Assembly: GCF_040954835.1 (NCBI RefSeq)
Contig: NC_090700.1
Location: 19,573,501 to 19,637,500 of the forward strand
Source of the DNA: Lepisosteus oculatus
Taxonomy: Eukaryota; Chordata; Actinopteri; Semionotiformes; Lepisosteidae
Direction: 5' to 3'
Length of the DNA stretch: 64,000 bases
Positions 1 through 13,050 of this stretch are shown one piece after another. Position 1 is the first letter of the stretch. Every line of letters begins with the position of its first letter. The notes under the pieces were generated by a model that was given only the letters and a program-made list of their open reading frames with translations, made no database searches and had not been told where the DNA came from. A program made the position numbers and the translations under genes.

Positions 1-250
1 ACCTGTAAATGTTTATAACGTTATTTTTAAGAAGTAGAACAGATATGAAGAGATGTACTAAAATGTGAAGGCTTAAACCTGACAGAAAACTGACATTTCA
101 ATCAATGGTATTCATTTTGCAAACAACAGCAAGAGACAAGAGAAAGGTCAGTCTTCACGGAAATGCAAGGAAGTTGATAAAATCAAATTCTCGTTTATAG
201 AAATTATATGACTCCAGTTTTTTAGTGTTACTGAGTAGTTCAGAAGTCTG

Positions 251-467
251 GTAATTAATTAATTAATTGCTTACACTTATATAGCGCTTTTTCTGGACAC
301 TCCACTCAGAGCGCTTTACAGGTAATGGGGACTCCCCTCCACCACCACCAATGTGCAGCATCCACCTGGATGATGCGACGGCAGCCATAGTGCGCCAGAA
401 CGCTCACCACACATCAGCTAGCAGTGGGGAGGAGAGCAGAGTAATGAAGCCAATTCACAGAGGTAAG
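251..467 (-). mobile_element. 5S-SINE, 3' half
   Basis: Shares the terminal module of the longer 5S-derived copies at 39158, 53391, 54069 and 59507: a stretch reading (minus strand) through GGTGGTGGTGGAGGGGAGTC and CGCTTTGAGTGGAGTGTCC and ending in an ATTAATT-type tail at 251-268. The 5S-like head is absent, so the copy is 5'-truncated. Confidence 0.8.
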
Positions 468-1334
468 CTCATAATGAATGTGATAGAGGGTTAGACAAAA
501 CAGAGTATTCAGTTTGACTCACCTAGCCGACGGAATGGCATCCTAGGAGAGGAGATAGTCCGCTGCCCACTCCCCTCTTGTTATTGCAAAAAAATGAGCT
601 AGGGAGCTGCTACAATATTGCAGATGGGTTGGGATGAGCAGTGAAAGTGAGATACATGAAGGGAAGTCCCAGGTGTAAGACTTAGAAACATAAGCCAGCA
701 GAAAGGGGAGAGATTAGTATTTAACTTTCCTCCCCGACTTCTGTTATAAACTCCAGTTATTGATGTCATAGCTCAGAAGATAAATCACTGTTAGCCACAG
801 TTATCCTGTTAGTACACAAGACGTATTATCTTTGTATAATCGTAAATTAAATATTTTCTTTTAATACAGCTCATACATAGTATAACATAATGATTAATAT
901 GAACCTTTAAAGGGCAATGGCAATCCTATTTGAAAATCAATGTAATATTTTTCACACTATTTTAATAATTCTGTTCTGAAAAGGTATGCTCTCAGATTTT
1001 AACGATTTGAAGTTATTTTGTTTTCCTCCCAGCTCTGCAGCCACATTATATGGCAGACCAGATACATATTGCAATTTTAAACCACAGGTGTTACGAGTAT
1101 CTAATCTGGAAAAACATCTCCCTGCAGAGGGCATGATAAATCTAACACTTAAAATTGGCAAATAAAATGTTATTCAACTTGCAAACTCACTTGCTTTTGA
1201 GGCTGATTCCTTGGATCTTCAAGAAACATCCTTAGATCACTGACGGACTAACAAGCAATCAACAATTGCCTGATGCGTGCAATAATAGTGCAACATAATT
1301 TCAGAATACACCTGCCTATAAGGTAGCGAATTTC

Positions 1335-1372
1335 AAATGAAGGGGTGAATACTTTTGCAGGGCCCTATACAT
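1335..1372 (+). mobile_element. Tc1-like transposon terminus (remnant)
   Basis: The words AGGGGTGAATACTTTTGCAG and GGCCCTATA match the inverted-repeat end that many fish Tc1/mariner elements carry (GGGTGAATACTTTTGCAAGGCAC type). Only this end is recognisable, and no transposase segment is seen nearby. Confidence 0.5.
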
Positions 1373-2107
1373 GTTGTTAACATAGTCATCATCTTGAGCC
1401 TTTATTGATCTGCTGCAAGATGAAGTCCTACCCAAGATTTATCCAAGAACTTGGATACCACTTCCATATACCTTCATCTTGGTCACTTTGGACTCTTATT
1501 ATTCAGTCCAGTCTTCCCTTGGTCCACCAATAATGTGCAATTACCACTGCAGAGTCTCAAACATCCAGTGCTAAACAACTGATTGAGATACAGTAGCATT
1601 CCACAGAGACATGATGAGAAACCAGAAGTAGCCAGAGTAATCCAAAGATTACTTTTATCACAGACTCCAAGATGCGACAGGCAGGGAAGTATTCAACAAT
1701 AAACACAGCAATGAAAATGGCACTGACACTAATGAAAGATAAGAAAATGTATTTCTGAACAGCTGAAAAAAGATGAATAGCCTTATATAATTATTTATAA
1801 TGAAGTAATTGTTTTTTTAAGAAATATACAGTGATAAAGTCAGTTGAGTAATTCTGTAATATTTCTCTATTTCAATATATTGTCTGCGTTGACTTCAATT
1901 CTAAGAGGCATTACTACCACATAAAATGAGCCCTGGATCTTACAGCATGTTCTACCTCATAATAAGATATATTATGCAGTAATTACAATTTAACTTTTAC
2001 AGAATAATGAACTAGGTTCGTTTTCATATCTTATGATCTTTAAATACATGTGATTGGGACTATTTGTAGCTGTTTATCTGAAGTCACTAAAAAAAGAGTA
2101 AACTATT

Positions 2108-2283
2108 ATGTCCATCGATCTATTTTCTAACAAGTTAATCCAATACAGGGTTGTGGTGCAGCCGGAGCCTATCCCAGCAAGATACACCCTGGATGAGATG
2201 GCTGTCCATCATAGGGCAGACAGAGACAGGCACACACTCACACCAAGGCCAGACTCCCCAGAAGCCAATTCACCTACCAGTAG
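2108..2283 (-). mobile_element. tRNA-derived SINE, 3' half
   Basis: On the minus strand this reads as the second half of the dispersed SINE also seen at 6838 and 60006: AATTGGCTTCTGGGGAGTC, then a GTGTGAGTGTGTGCCTGTC-like run, GATGGACAGCC, a GGGTGTATC box, GCTGGGATAGGCTCCGGCTG and a final GGATTAACTTGTTAGAAAAT. The tRNA-like head is missing. Confidence 0.75.
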
Positions 2284-4189
2284 ATCTTTATTAACATAAT
2301 CACTACAAATAAAAACTAATATATAGTCACTACCAGCTCAGGAAAAGCCTTAGTCCTTTACATATTGCCTCTGGTCTCTCATCCATTTCAGGTCCCCTTT
2401 ACAGGGGCCAGAGCAGGGAATTGTGCTGGTGACATATCATTAAGTATCATTAGGTGCTTCCTGTTAAAAGCAATTCCTTTCTAGTGCTGGGAACTGATGT
2501 TGAATAATCCGTTGCACTTTCAGGTTACTTGAGCAAAATCATAACTAGTTACAGTTACTTACTCTGAGAAATTTTAACAAAAAATAGAAGAATGTGTCAG
2601 TTTCAAGGAGAGGAGGGTGAAATACTAAGATAGCACAAGCAAACACCAGATTCTTCCACCACAAAAAATGTGCCTGCAAGTCCAAGAGCCTTATCCACAT
2701 AACCCAAAGCAAAAGAAAGGAAGACCTAGAGGAAGAAGTAATGTTATCACAATGACTGACTACACATTATGAGCACTGAATATTTCAAATATTTCAAATT
2801 TCCCTATGTGTCATTCAGCCTATAAGTACTATGCTACATAAACAGCATCAAGGCAGCACTACAAACACTTCCTTCAAAAGCTTTTTTCATAAATAAAAGG
2901 TGACATAACAGTAGCATTTAATCACATAGAAAAAACAGTCTAAAAAGCAATGGTTACATTCACCATTTGCCGGCAGTTCTAATCAAATTACATTTCACTT
3001 CAACTAGTTGCTCTCCTATTCATAAAAAAACGTTTGGCATTCATTTGTAGTATTGTGAGATTCTTCTTTGTTTGTTGGGGTCTTTGTCGATTTGAAAGTT
3101 GTCCAATGCACACTAAGGCTCACAGGGTACTCCAATGTTAAGTGGTTTATTGAAATGCAGTTTACAAAGTGAAAAGGCAAAAAAGTCAAACGTACAATTA
3201 AAGTGGGTTATTTTGCATTATCTGCCTAAAATATACAGATGTATTTACAAGCAGTTATTCCAGTTATTTTCAATATACTTTACACTATTCTTTCCAGTTT
3301 GATTTATAAGTTAGATTTAATTGTTCTAAGAATCAGAAAAGGGGGTTCAGCATTTATTATAACATTAAAGTGCCAACACAGCATTCCAAGTGTGCTGACA
3401 AAACTTTCACTGTTAGATGCAAGATCATGCTGGTGGCTACTAGTTATCAAGAGGCTCCTTGATCAAGCCCTGGATCTACCACTGTCTAACTGTTTCTTAC
3501 CCTGGCTTTGATTACAGGCCTGCGGAGTAGCAAAAGTGAGGATCTATTTTAAGTGACCATGCAAGCACATTGATGCTTTGCAGATGCTTTGTTCAATCTC
3601 TAAATCACTAAATCACTACAGATGAAAGCATCTGACAAGTGACTTATTTTTAGATGCTTTCATTATTACATTCAAAAAGTCTAGGAATATATTAATTCAT
3701 GGTAGCTATACCTTATAATGACTACTGTGCTGCAATAATTCTGATTTAATCTGGCCCTAAAACGTAAAAGCTTTGTTGGTTTACTCAAGCTTAATTATTT
3801 CAATATAACACGCTTTGCTAGGAGTTTTGTCATGCTGTGATCATTGTATGCTTTTATGCAAATTTGGCCTCTCAAAACCTGTGTGTAAAAACAAAAAAGA
3901 TTTTTTAAATTTAGTGTTTTCAAAGAAACAGACAAACACAAAAGCTTTTGAGTTTCAATTGGACAACATAGTTTTTGTTTCCTGAATACATCTGGGTAAA
4001 TCTGATGGATTTTGGGCTGCTGATGACATAAATAACCATGGAATTTCATCATCACGCAGTGTTTTTGTTATTTCAAGTCATAACTTAGGCCTATTAAAAT
4101 GTTGCTGCCAATGTATGCTAGAAAGTTTTCCAGACAATCCTGGGTATGCTATGCCATTGCACCCAGTGCAGGTCACAAAACACTAGAGT

Positions 4190-4870
4190 GGGAATGCATC
4201 TTGTGGTGATCTGAAAGTAGTGGCGCTGCTACTAGGAATGCAGCTCGGATACACCAAGTACTGTTGTTTCATTTGTGAGTGGAATAGTCATGCTAACGAT
4301 TCTCATGACACTAAAAAGGACTGGCCACTCCACAAGCATTTGGTTTCAGGCCAGGAGAGTGTGGCACATAAACCACTTGTTGATCCGACAAAGATATTTT
4401 TATCATCTCTCCACATCAAGCTTGGACTCATGCAAAATTTTGTGAAGGCAATGAACAAGAATGTGGAGGATTTCAATATTTCCACTGTGTTTTTAAGAAT
4501 AAGTGATGCCAAGAATAAGGAAGACATTTTCGTTGGTCCATAAATCAAATAGGTCATCAGTGACAGACAGTTTGAAGAACTTGTAGTGGGGCCCGAGAAA
4601 GTAATATGGAAGTCATTCAAGGATGTTGTTGAAAACTTTCGTGGCAACTACAGAGTGCCAAACAATGTCCAATATCACTAAAGATTAATTTTCTTCATTC
4701 ACATTTGGACTTCTTCCCTTGGTGCAGTCAGTGATGAGCATGGTGAAAGGTCTCACTAGGACATCGCGACACTGAAAACAGGTATTAGGGCAACTGGAAT
4801 CCATCGATGCTGGCCAATTATTGTTGCATACTGATCAGAGAAGCATCAGATACTGAGTACAAATGAAAAT
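4190..4870 (+). pseudogene. Degraded transposon-derived ORF
   Basis: The longest open piece (4202-4543) reads CGDLKVVALLLGMQLGYT, KYCCFICEWNS, then WPLHKHLVSGQ, PLVDPTKIFLSSLHIKLGL, MQNFVKAMNKN and DIFVGP. This is the style of a protein found in many copies in Hydra, aphid and fish genomes (LGLQLGYTKYCCFLCEWDSR... LPPLHIKLGLMKNFVKAMD), which marks it as mobile-element derived. The exact superfamily I cannot name. Similarity continues in other frames to about 4870, with several disruptions, so the copy is dead. A similar protein would normally run a few hundred residues. Confidence 0.6.
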
Positions 4871-6837
4871 CATCCACAAAACATTTTTAGCTCAGCTAAA
4901 CTCGTGCAAGGGCTCAGCACCATTATGTGATTAAACGCATTATATTGTATCAACGTTAATTTCTTTTTTCTCAATAATCCTACGTGATACAAACAGTCTA
5001 AAATTATACAGTATTTGTCTTCAACTTCAAGAGGTCTATCATAATCACCAAAAACTTCTGGGGAAACAACACTTTTGAAAGAAATTGTAGTCCAGTGTTA
5101 CTATAAAGATTTAGTTACATCTTTTAGCTATGCAGATGTCCGTCTGTAATGTGCTACACTTGAAGGATTTGTTGCTGATTTTCTTTGCCTTACATCATTC
5201 TAAAAACATCAGAAACTGGTCCCACATTTAATCCATATTACTCCTGCTAGAAAGAAATCAAAGTTTACTGGCTTTTAAATTAATGAAACAAAAATCTGGA
5301 GGGCAAATCACTTAGAACCAGATAGCTAATGAATGCTGCTGAACAAGATGTTTTTAACAATATAAGCATTTTAGCACCTTAAATCATCAGCATCACTCCT
5401 GCTTTCACTGAAAATACAACAAAGCACACATTCAACTTTTTTGCTGTATTTACTATTCTAGAAGAAGAGAATCCAATGTTCTTCCCTCCACCCCACCTGA
5501 AGTTTATACCAAAGCTCACAGTTTGAGCAAGCTTTTCCCAACCTTTTCTTTCAAATTAGTTTAACTGTAAAGATTCAGCTCTGTGCTTAATGCAGCTGTC
5601 TTTTGGTAACAGTCTCTCAGTTGGCCAAGGGGGCATACTGTCAGCTCTAAAATATAACTAGGGTTCAGGGACAAATCTGGTGATGCCAGCAGAATCTGTG
5701 GGGCACCTCTGCTAAACCCTGAACTGGATTCTGCTTGATGAGTTCAGTCTACCGTGGTGATTTTAGTCAACAATTCATAATGTGGTTTACAGTCCTCTGA
5801 GATTATCACATCTATTACTGGAGTACCTTATCTCAGAATTGAACAAAAGCCTCATTAAACTCTTCCTTCTGCACGACGATCCCCTTTCAAACAATAAAGC
5901 ATCTTTGCAAAGCTACCACATACAGTACTCATGTTGTATATTATGGTGAAATTTGAACAAAGGGGTCCAAGGACAAGCTGAGGTTACAGAATTCAATGTC
6001 TGAATGAAGAAAACAAGCAGCCCTACACAATACTAAATACTGCTAGGACTTAAAAGGCCTACAGTTACTGCTTTAAAGATGACAAAAGGATCAATAAATT
6101 AAGTCAATATGCTATTAGCAACCAGATGAGTAAGGCCAGAAGAATAGTCTCCTGTTTGTAATATTTTCTTGTGTTCTCCAAGACTAGAGTTCCAAATTTT
6201 TTAACACTCTTCTGTGCTAGAGTGAAATGAAATATTTAAGGAATTTTGAAACACAGCACTGTTTCAAGGGTTTGTAAGAAGCAATGGAAATATATATTTT
6301 TCAGTTAAAGCACTTAAGAGGAGGAGCAGCAAGATCTGCATTAGCAATCCCCCTGCCCAAAAAACAAACCAAGCCAGAAATTTCAGTTAGTAAAGATCAA
6401 CAGCTTTCATCACAGAACAAGCAGATAAAACGTTGGTAATTCTTTTAATAAGACTTTTATCATATGGTAGTTCACCAGTTCCCTCAGTTCTCCTCACTGA
6501 TTTACAGCATTTAATTCTTGATTTCAGTTCTGCGCAATACTGTAGGTCCTTTCAACATGCTGCTCACTGTTCTGGGTTTCTCCCCCACTCAAGATCACCT
6601 TCAGCCTCCACCAACAATGAAGCATTGTAGCATCTTTTCCAAATAATGCTGGAAAGGATATGGTTCAGCTATATTATAACAAGTGCTTTATAAATATTTT
6701 GATATTGTTAATTTAATAAAGTAATTTGATTATATGAGACACTGATTTATAGCATTGTAGCAAGGTCACGTATTATGTATAGTTTGTGGAAGATGTTCTT
6801 TGAGAACATTAAATATACGTTATTAAGTTGTCACTGT

Positions 6838-7142
6838 GCAGTGAGGTGGCACAGTGGTTATCATTGCTGCCTCTCAGCTCTGGGGCCCTGGGTGCAATTT
6901 CTGGGGTGCTCTTTACATGCATTTCTTCCAGGCACTCTGGTTTCCTCCCACAATCCAAAGGCTTGGACATAGGTTAATGACTTCTGTAAATTGACCCTGA
7001 TGTGAGTGTGAGCATGTTTGTGTCTATGTGAGCCCGGCGATGCACTGGCACCTCGTCAAAGGTGTATCCTGCCTTGCTGGGCTAGGCTCCAGCTTCCCCC
7101 AAGACCCTTCTGGATAAAACGGTTTAAAAACCGGAAGGATAA
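6838..7142 (+). mobile_element. tRNA-derived SINE, near full length
   Basis: Starts with GAGGTGGCACAGTGGTTATC and GGGCCCTGGGTGCAATTTC (a pol III A/B-box-like tRNA head), continues through GTTTCCTCCCACAATCCAAA, a GTGTGAGCATGTTTGTGTC run, GCGATGCACTGGCACC, GGTGTATCCTGCCTTGCTGG and TAGGCTCCAGCTTCCCCC, and ends GGATAAAACGGTTTAAAAAC. This is the best plus-strand copy of the family in the left half. Confidence 0.85.
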
Positions 7143-7194
7143 TTAAAAACACTTCCTAAGTAAATGTCCAAATATAAATACAAGTAATTGTATA

Positions 7195-7440
7195 TATACT
7201 GTAACTGCATATAAATGCAACTCTTTCACAAACTTTAGACTGAAGACTTATCTGTTTAGTCAGGCTTAATTAATTAGTCTACCTCTTCCCCTTTTTCCAC
7301 ATTTTTTTTCTTCATCTTAATTTCTGTTAAATGATATTTTGATTTTTGGGGGGCTGTTTAGTTTTATCCTGTAAAGTGCCCCAGACACTACGTATACACA
7401 GTATGCACCACGTATCAGAAATGCTATAGCACTGTGCTTC
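7195..7440 (+). mobile_element. Possible LINE 3'-end fragment
   Basis: The segment around 7215-7260 can be read as SFTNFRLKTYLFSQA, resembling the WNSLP...SFKSKLKTHLF tail of fish LINE reverse transcriptases. It is followed by a T-rich 3' stretch and a TCCTGTAAAGTGCC motif. The resemblance is short and weak. Confidence 0.3.
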
Positions 7441-8380
7441 TGGCATGGCAATTTTTTATGTGATGAAAGACAGCAAGTGTTAGCCACAGCACAGTAAATA
7501 TGGTCTTTCTATCTTACTACAGATATTAATCTTTTTGTTTTTTGGTTTGTTTTTTGTATTCTTAAGTTTACAGCTTCATAGTTTTGGAAGGAATTAAAAC
7601 AAGAAGCCTAGACTTTTAGGGAAGACATCTAGCACATCACTACATGTGTACAAGAATTTAAAAACATCAGTACAAATAAGAAGTTAAAATGGCACCAATT
7701 TTACTAACACATATCACTCTCCTGGAAAGAATTGATAGGCACTCTTCCACAGCCAAAAAAAAAGTCTTATCCAAAATTGCCTTTTATAAATATAGTATTA
7801 TAACAGTCTTAGAATGACTTTTAGTGTTAGAATTTAAATGCCATTAACATGTTTCCTGTAGCCATGCTGGAAAACAAGAAACAAGTACTTTCATTAAAGT
7901 TCAGATAGTCAGGCTACAAGAGATGTGTCATCCAAAGTGTTTCACTTCTGAGGGATCTAAATTTCATGTCAAGCAGAGCCAAAATTGGTCAGGCAGATAA
8001 TATTGCTGGTGTTCTGTGTTACACAAATCCATAAGAAAAAGTGTGCTTAGGCTCCAAGTCTGTCCTTGGGCCACGGTCACCAGAATGATTTATTTTTAAC
8101 AACTAAAGTGGAAAAAGGTTACTTTATTCAGTTACACATGGGTTACAATTCCCCTTACTCTCTGCAAAATCAGAGATAAGGAGAGATTTTCAAAACTAAT
8201 ATTACATCACAGTCAATACTTTATTTTCTGCACAGGAATATACTGAAAATTACTCAAAACCCTTATCTACATGACTCTAATGAAGAAGAGCTAGTTTAGT
8301 ACATCTGCCTAACAAGCCGCAAGTTAAAACTGACCACAATGTGTCCCTTTCATATTGTGTGTTACAGAACTTTAAAGCAA

Positions 8381-8408
8381 CTAATTAAAGCTTTGATGCT
8401 TTAATTAG
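8381..8408. repeat. Perfect 11-bp-arm palindrome with TAATTA cores
   Basis: CTAATTAAAGC at 8381-8391 and GCTTTAATTAG at 8398-8408 are exact reverse complements around the 6-base loop TTTGAT. Each arm holds a TAATTA homeodomain core, and another TAATTA lies at about 8426. It sits in grik1 intron 1. Confidence 0.7.
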
Positions 8409-8734
8409 AAGGAATATCCCTTGCTGTAATTAATATTTCATAAATATTGCAGGGTATACCAATACAGAAGTTATGCAATAGGGTTAAGGTGTGGTCTTTC
8501 TTAATTCTACACTTTTCTAACTGAGTCAGGAACAGGGGAATCTTGTAATGTACTTTAATATGAATAATGAACTCAAGATAATCTTTTGTCCAGCAATATG
8601 ATAATCACAATTCAACAGGTAATTACTTTGGTGGGCAAATATCAAAATTAAATGGATTGCAAGGTTAAGATAAAAAGGCAAAGTAAATATTAAGACAGTT
8701 AAAAGCATAACACTTATAAAAGTGATGTTATGTT

Positions 8735-9230
8735 GTATAATTGTATAATGCATTAGTAAGGCTTGATTTTGAATACTGTGTACAATTTTGATCACCACAT
8801 GATAAAGTTTTTACAGCTCTGAAATTAGTGCAGAGAAGACAACAGGATACGTTCTCAGACTAAGGGGAATGTCCTCAGATGAGAGGCTGAAAGAATTGAA
8901 CCTGTTCAGTTTGGAATGGAGAAGATGATGAGGGGACCTGTTACAAGAATTCAACATCCTCAAAGGCTCTGACAATGTGAACCCAGTGGACTTCTTCAGA
9001 GTGAACACTGAAACATGACAAAGGTGACAAATGGAAACTATGTAGAAGTGCATTAAGAACCAAGAAGAAAGAGGAACTTCTTTATCCAAAGTAATGTGGG
9101 AATGTGAAACAAGCTACCAAGCCAGGTTGTTGAAGCCATAACATGGCTTCTTTAATTAAACTGAAGAATGAGATCCTGGATCAATTAACTACTTAAATAA
9201 AATCAAGATGGACTTTATAGTCTCTTCTGA
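8735..9230 (+). mobile_element. CR1/L2-like LINE 3' fragment
   Basis: Matches the end of a vertebrate non-LTR reverse transcriptase ORF: a LEYCVQFW-like start (TTTTGAATACTGTGTACAAT), the SERLKELNLFSLEWRR-type block at 8880-8930 (GAGGCTGAAAGAATTGAACC), the VDPVDFF-like block near 8975 and the FFIQSNVGM-type block near 9070-9100 (a short LINE remnant of FFSQRVVNEWNSLP). Disrupted and short. Fragments of the same family lie at 41385 and 50640. Confidence 0.7.
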
Positions 9231-12156
9231 TTTGTATTAATTCTCATTGTCTTAAGGCACCACATTAGTTGTGAGTTATTTCTTTTTGACTGCTTTTCAG
9301 AAATATAAAAAAATACTTCAGACTGCGTTTAAAAGCTCTCTTGGAAAATGCTGTCTTGATTAAAGCTCTATAAATGTATTAAAATGCATGTGATAATTAA
9401 ATTTAAAACAAATAGGATGAGAATTTTGCCAGTAGATTTTGATGTAGGTTTCTCTGTCCAAATCTGGGGTGAATCCTAAATGCATTTGCATATATATTCA
9501 ACAATTGATTAGGAGGTGTCTAAACAATATGAAATGTATTACTTGGAGACTTCATATCCTACAGCCACAATTACAATCTTAGTATCCTGGTACTGAGTCC
9601 TCCAGCCATGTCTTTTACCAAAGAGGTTATTTACAATGTCTGTGAAATTAGGGCTCATTAGTATGTAAGGGTAGTGTGGCTTTGCTGAAGCTGAGCAAAG
9701 TGCCAACTTATACAATGAAAGACTTGTCTCACAGCAGATGATCCTTATTTTCACCCATCATTACGTTCTGGACTTTTGCCGGGTGTATAGGATTTTTACT
9801 TTTTCGTCCAGATGAGACTGAGACCAGCATACTCATTCAACTTATGATCAGAAATATTTCTGAGACTCAGACCACCAGAAAAAAATCTTTCCCCACAGTC
9901 GAAGCACCACCCAACTGTGTTGCTGCTCTTGAGACCACTTTATGAGATCTCGGTTTCATTTATTGGATATTAAAAGCATTATTGTTTTTTATTTAATATA
10001 AATGTTTCCTAACTAACTTACGTTTCAATCGGTGAATGGCATACATGAAAATACAGGATATCAGCCAACCCAGGTCTCACGATGTGAAGGACCGAGTAAC
10101 TAAGATGCAAACTTTAAAAAGCATCTCATGGGAACAGAGTGAAGTGACAGCAATTTACCTGTCACTAACCAAACAACAGATCACAAATATCAATACTGTC
10201 CCAGTGGGAATTTAGAAAAGTACTAATAAAGACCGTCCTAGATAGAAAATAAATATTTTAACCAGCTTGGAATCTTAGTGTCAGTCTAGATTAGAGAGGA
10301 AAGGACTATGTGCAGCCTACATCAGGAGCTGTCTGTAAAAATAATCACTGTCAGTGTTTGGATGGGATTTCGGGTTCTGCTTAAGTGCAATCTTTGAGGA
10401 AGGGAGTCAAATCAAGCCTTTCTGAGTAAAGAAGATTAGTGTTGGTTGTTTAAACTGCTTGGGGGAAAGATTTACCATTATTACCAGCAAGGATGATGGA
10501 AATTGTCAGTAATCAAAAATCAGTGGCGGCAATGTCCTCACTGAGAAAATGGAAAATGTTAATTGAAGTCCAAGCCATATGGGGCAGCTTATGAGTATTC
10601 AATAGAAGTCATAAGGAAACAAAGATTAGAAGACACTAAAGAGGGGAGGAGGGGGGTGGTGGAATGATTACAAAATTAAGGACAGATAAGGACATAACAG
10701 TCCAAAGAGAATGAAAGACAATGGCTAAATACAGAGCTTTAGGAAGCACGATGTTTCAATATCTATCGGTTGTGTTTTCGTGTTTTTATTTCACCTTCTT
10801 TAAAACCTTCACTTCAGATTTTTTCAATCACTAACAAGGAAGAGCATTAAAAAGCTTTTTAGAGCCCCAACAGCAGGCTCTGTGTCATACTGTAAATGGA
10901 TACACATTTTGCAACAAAATACACACAGCTACAAAACTCCTAGACAAGCAAGAATTCAATGCTCAAGAACTGCTTTGTTAAAAAGGAGTTAAAGGCCTGC
11001 AGTTTAGAAGATAGTGAAGAATTAAAATTTGACCAATTACAAAAGTACAAATTCCACAAATAAATTCTGTTATACACACTTTGTGTTAACATACAGTATG
11101 TGTGCATTCTTGTGGAGTTCAATGAAGTCAAACAGGTAGGAATAGAAATGTGTTCTTAGATACAGACTAATAGTTGGTATTTTAAATAAAAAAGGAACTT
11201 TTTAGTGTTTTCTAGGGCAGACAAACTGTGGTTTCACACAAACGTTCTTTATCCATTCAATAGCCTAACATTTGACTTATCAGGTTTTTTTTTTTCAATT
11301 TATTTTGAAGGCTATGGAGTGAATAATCGTGTAATACTGACAATGAATAACTATTATAATAAATCTAAGACTTTGATCTATGCTCTAGAATGAAATTAAA
11401 TTTGAAAGCTTTAATACGTTACCTATTAATCCGTTATCGATGACACTACCAAACATTATCAAGATATGTACTGTATATGGGATAGCATGTTTTATAGAAT
11501 TGTACACTGATTTATATAAAATAGAAAACTGAAATTATCCCTCATTTTGTATAATGTTCTAAAATGAACAACTTTTTTTAGGCAACTAAAATGTAGTATT
11601 TTGCACTGAATACGTGGGGTCAAGTCTGTATATTATTTAGAAAATGTCTCTATTATAATAAGTTCAATATTTGTCTAATTTTAATAATTTTTTATCATTT
11701 GTTTTTTATAGGAGTAATATCATGCAACCGAGATAGAAAAATACATATTTCTTGAGCCATGCAAAACGGTATTTTTTTCACGAGAATAAACTGACACCAT
11801 ACAAGTAACGTTTTAACAAGGCTATAGACGCACTTTGAAATGTTAAAACATGTATAAGATGTAATTTAATTAGAATTATTCTACAATATATGCATATTTT
11901 TAATTATTTACCTCTGTAACAATTTGTCACCAGGAATGTAATCAGTTTTATCCTTGCCTGAAGACGGATTTTCACTGCTGTGAGTTTTTCAACCAATAGC
12001 AAAAAAAAAGAGTTGGTCCATTTAAGAAACTGCTATCAACAATGCAAATTGTTGCAAATTGACAATATAACTATTAAACAAAACACTGCTTTAAAAAAAG
12101 AAGAGCCGATTTATACACAATGAAACAATTGCAACAGTAAAACCTGTGCGACTTAC

Positions 12157-12280
12157 CGATTCTGAGGACCTGCTGCGAACTCAAATAAAACTCTGCCATT
12201 AAGTAAACCAGCGAAAATAACAGTCCCTTTCTCGTCTCCATTGTGAACAAGCTGGAGTCGAAATTAGCTTTAATCTCCAT
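12157..12280 (-). CDS. grik1: Kainate receptor subunit GluK1, first coding exon (partial gene)
   Basis: Exon 1 of an ionotropic glutamate receptor of the kainate class, a glutamate-gated cation channel of neuronal membranes. The exon encodes 41 residues plus one base: MEIKANFDSSLFT, then METRKGLLFSLVYLMAEF, then a stretch ending in QVLRI and a split Gly codon. It is followed by a textbook donor, GTAAGT, at 12156-12151. The hydrophobic run GLLFSLVYLMAEFYL is a signal-peptide core, and QVLRIG is the conserved start of the mature amino-terminal domain of GRIK1. The first ATG (12280) and the second (12241) both have A at -3 and G at +4; the first gives 42 residues, close to the human leader. Downstream exons would lie to the left, outside the window. 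The identity rests on this short exon plus linkage to the claudins and tiam1, all in the human order and strand. Confidence 0.82.
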
Positions 12281-13050
12281 TTCCTTTAAATTAAAGCGGA
12301 TACTTTCGTCAGTCCTTGTTATAGTACTCCTTTAAAATTGGGCATCCTTCCCCCATCATTCTTTCTACTTTCGCGTTCTGCTCTGAAAAAAACTCACTCG
12401 CTATAGATGATAAACTCACAGTGAGCTCCGCTTCTCCATTCTTTACCCCATCAGTGCTAACAAATGAACATTTTGTATCTTCAAGACGTCCCAGAAATGC
12501 ATGTATTTTGTTTAGGTCTTTCGATACATATCGGAGTTACAACACCGAACTGCAATGTCCTACCCTTGCATACACTTTAACAAGAACACAATCTGCAGAG
12601 TCTACAGCCTGCGGATTAACCTCAAATCTGGCAGCATTCACCCTCAACAACTTCTTTACGATGGAACACCGAGGAATGATTAAATCTTCGTTCGAGTCCT
12701 GATGAAAAAGCAGATCTAATCTCCATAATAGCCAGTGACGCTCTCTCGGAAGATTAAGTACCTCTTCAGTTCGGCTTTTCTGCGCTGTTAGAAACCATGT
12801 TCTTTTTTCTTTTAGGTTCGCTGTAAAATTGCTTTGTTTTAATTAGGCATGCGTATAATATCCAGAAATGCTTTCTGATTATTCCTGCAATCCCATCGGT
12901 ACTGTAACAATTGGAAAAAAGCACCGCATTGTTCAGCTACCACCTGTCAAGCGAATTCTCTGACAACTGTGCCATCGAAATTTCAGCGCTTTTGCAAATC
13001 GCGTGTTAGTTACTTGCTTGGAAGCGCTATGTGAAAATCTTTTCAAATAA
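12281..13050 (-). promoter_or_regulatory. Probable grik1 5' UTR and promoter region
   Basis: Directly upstream of the first grik1 ATG. It is free of recognisable transposons and has more CpG dinucleotides than the surrounding AT-rich DNA (for example around 12305, 12540, 12690-12700, 12740-12800 and 12990-13030). No clear TATA box is placed at a defined start site, and the transcription start cannot be read from the sequence. The call is positional inference. Confidence 0.4.

Larger units (their letters stand above)
1..12156 (-). other. grik1 intron 1 (partial), repeat-bearing
   Basis: No second exon is visible: I looked for the GIFE..VE..P start of the amino-terminal domain and for other kainate-receptor motifs in all frames and found none, so the donor at 12156 opens an intron longer than 12 kb, as is usual for this gene. 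It holds two SINE types, a Tc1-like end, a degraded transposon ORF, a LINE 3' fragment and a palindromic TAATTA cluster, listed separately. The rest is AT-rich unique-looking sequence in which I see nothing coding. Confidence 0.6.
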
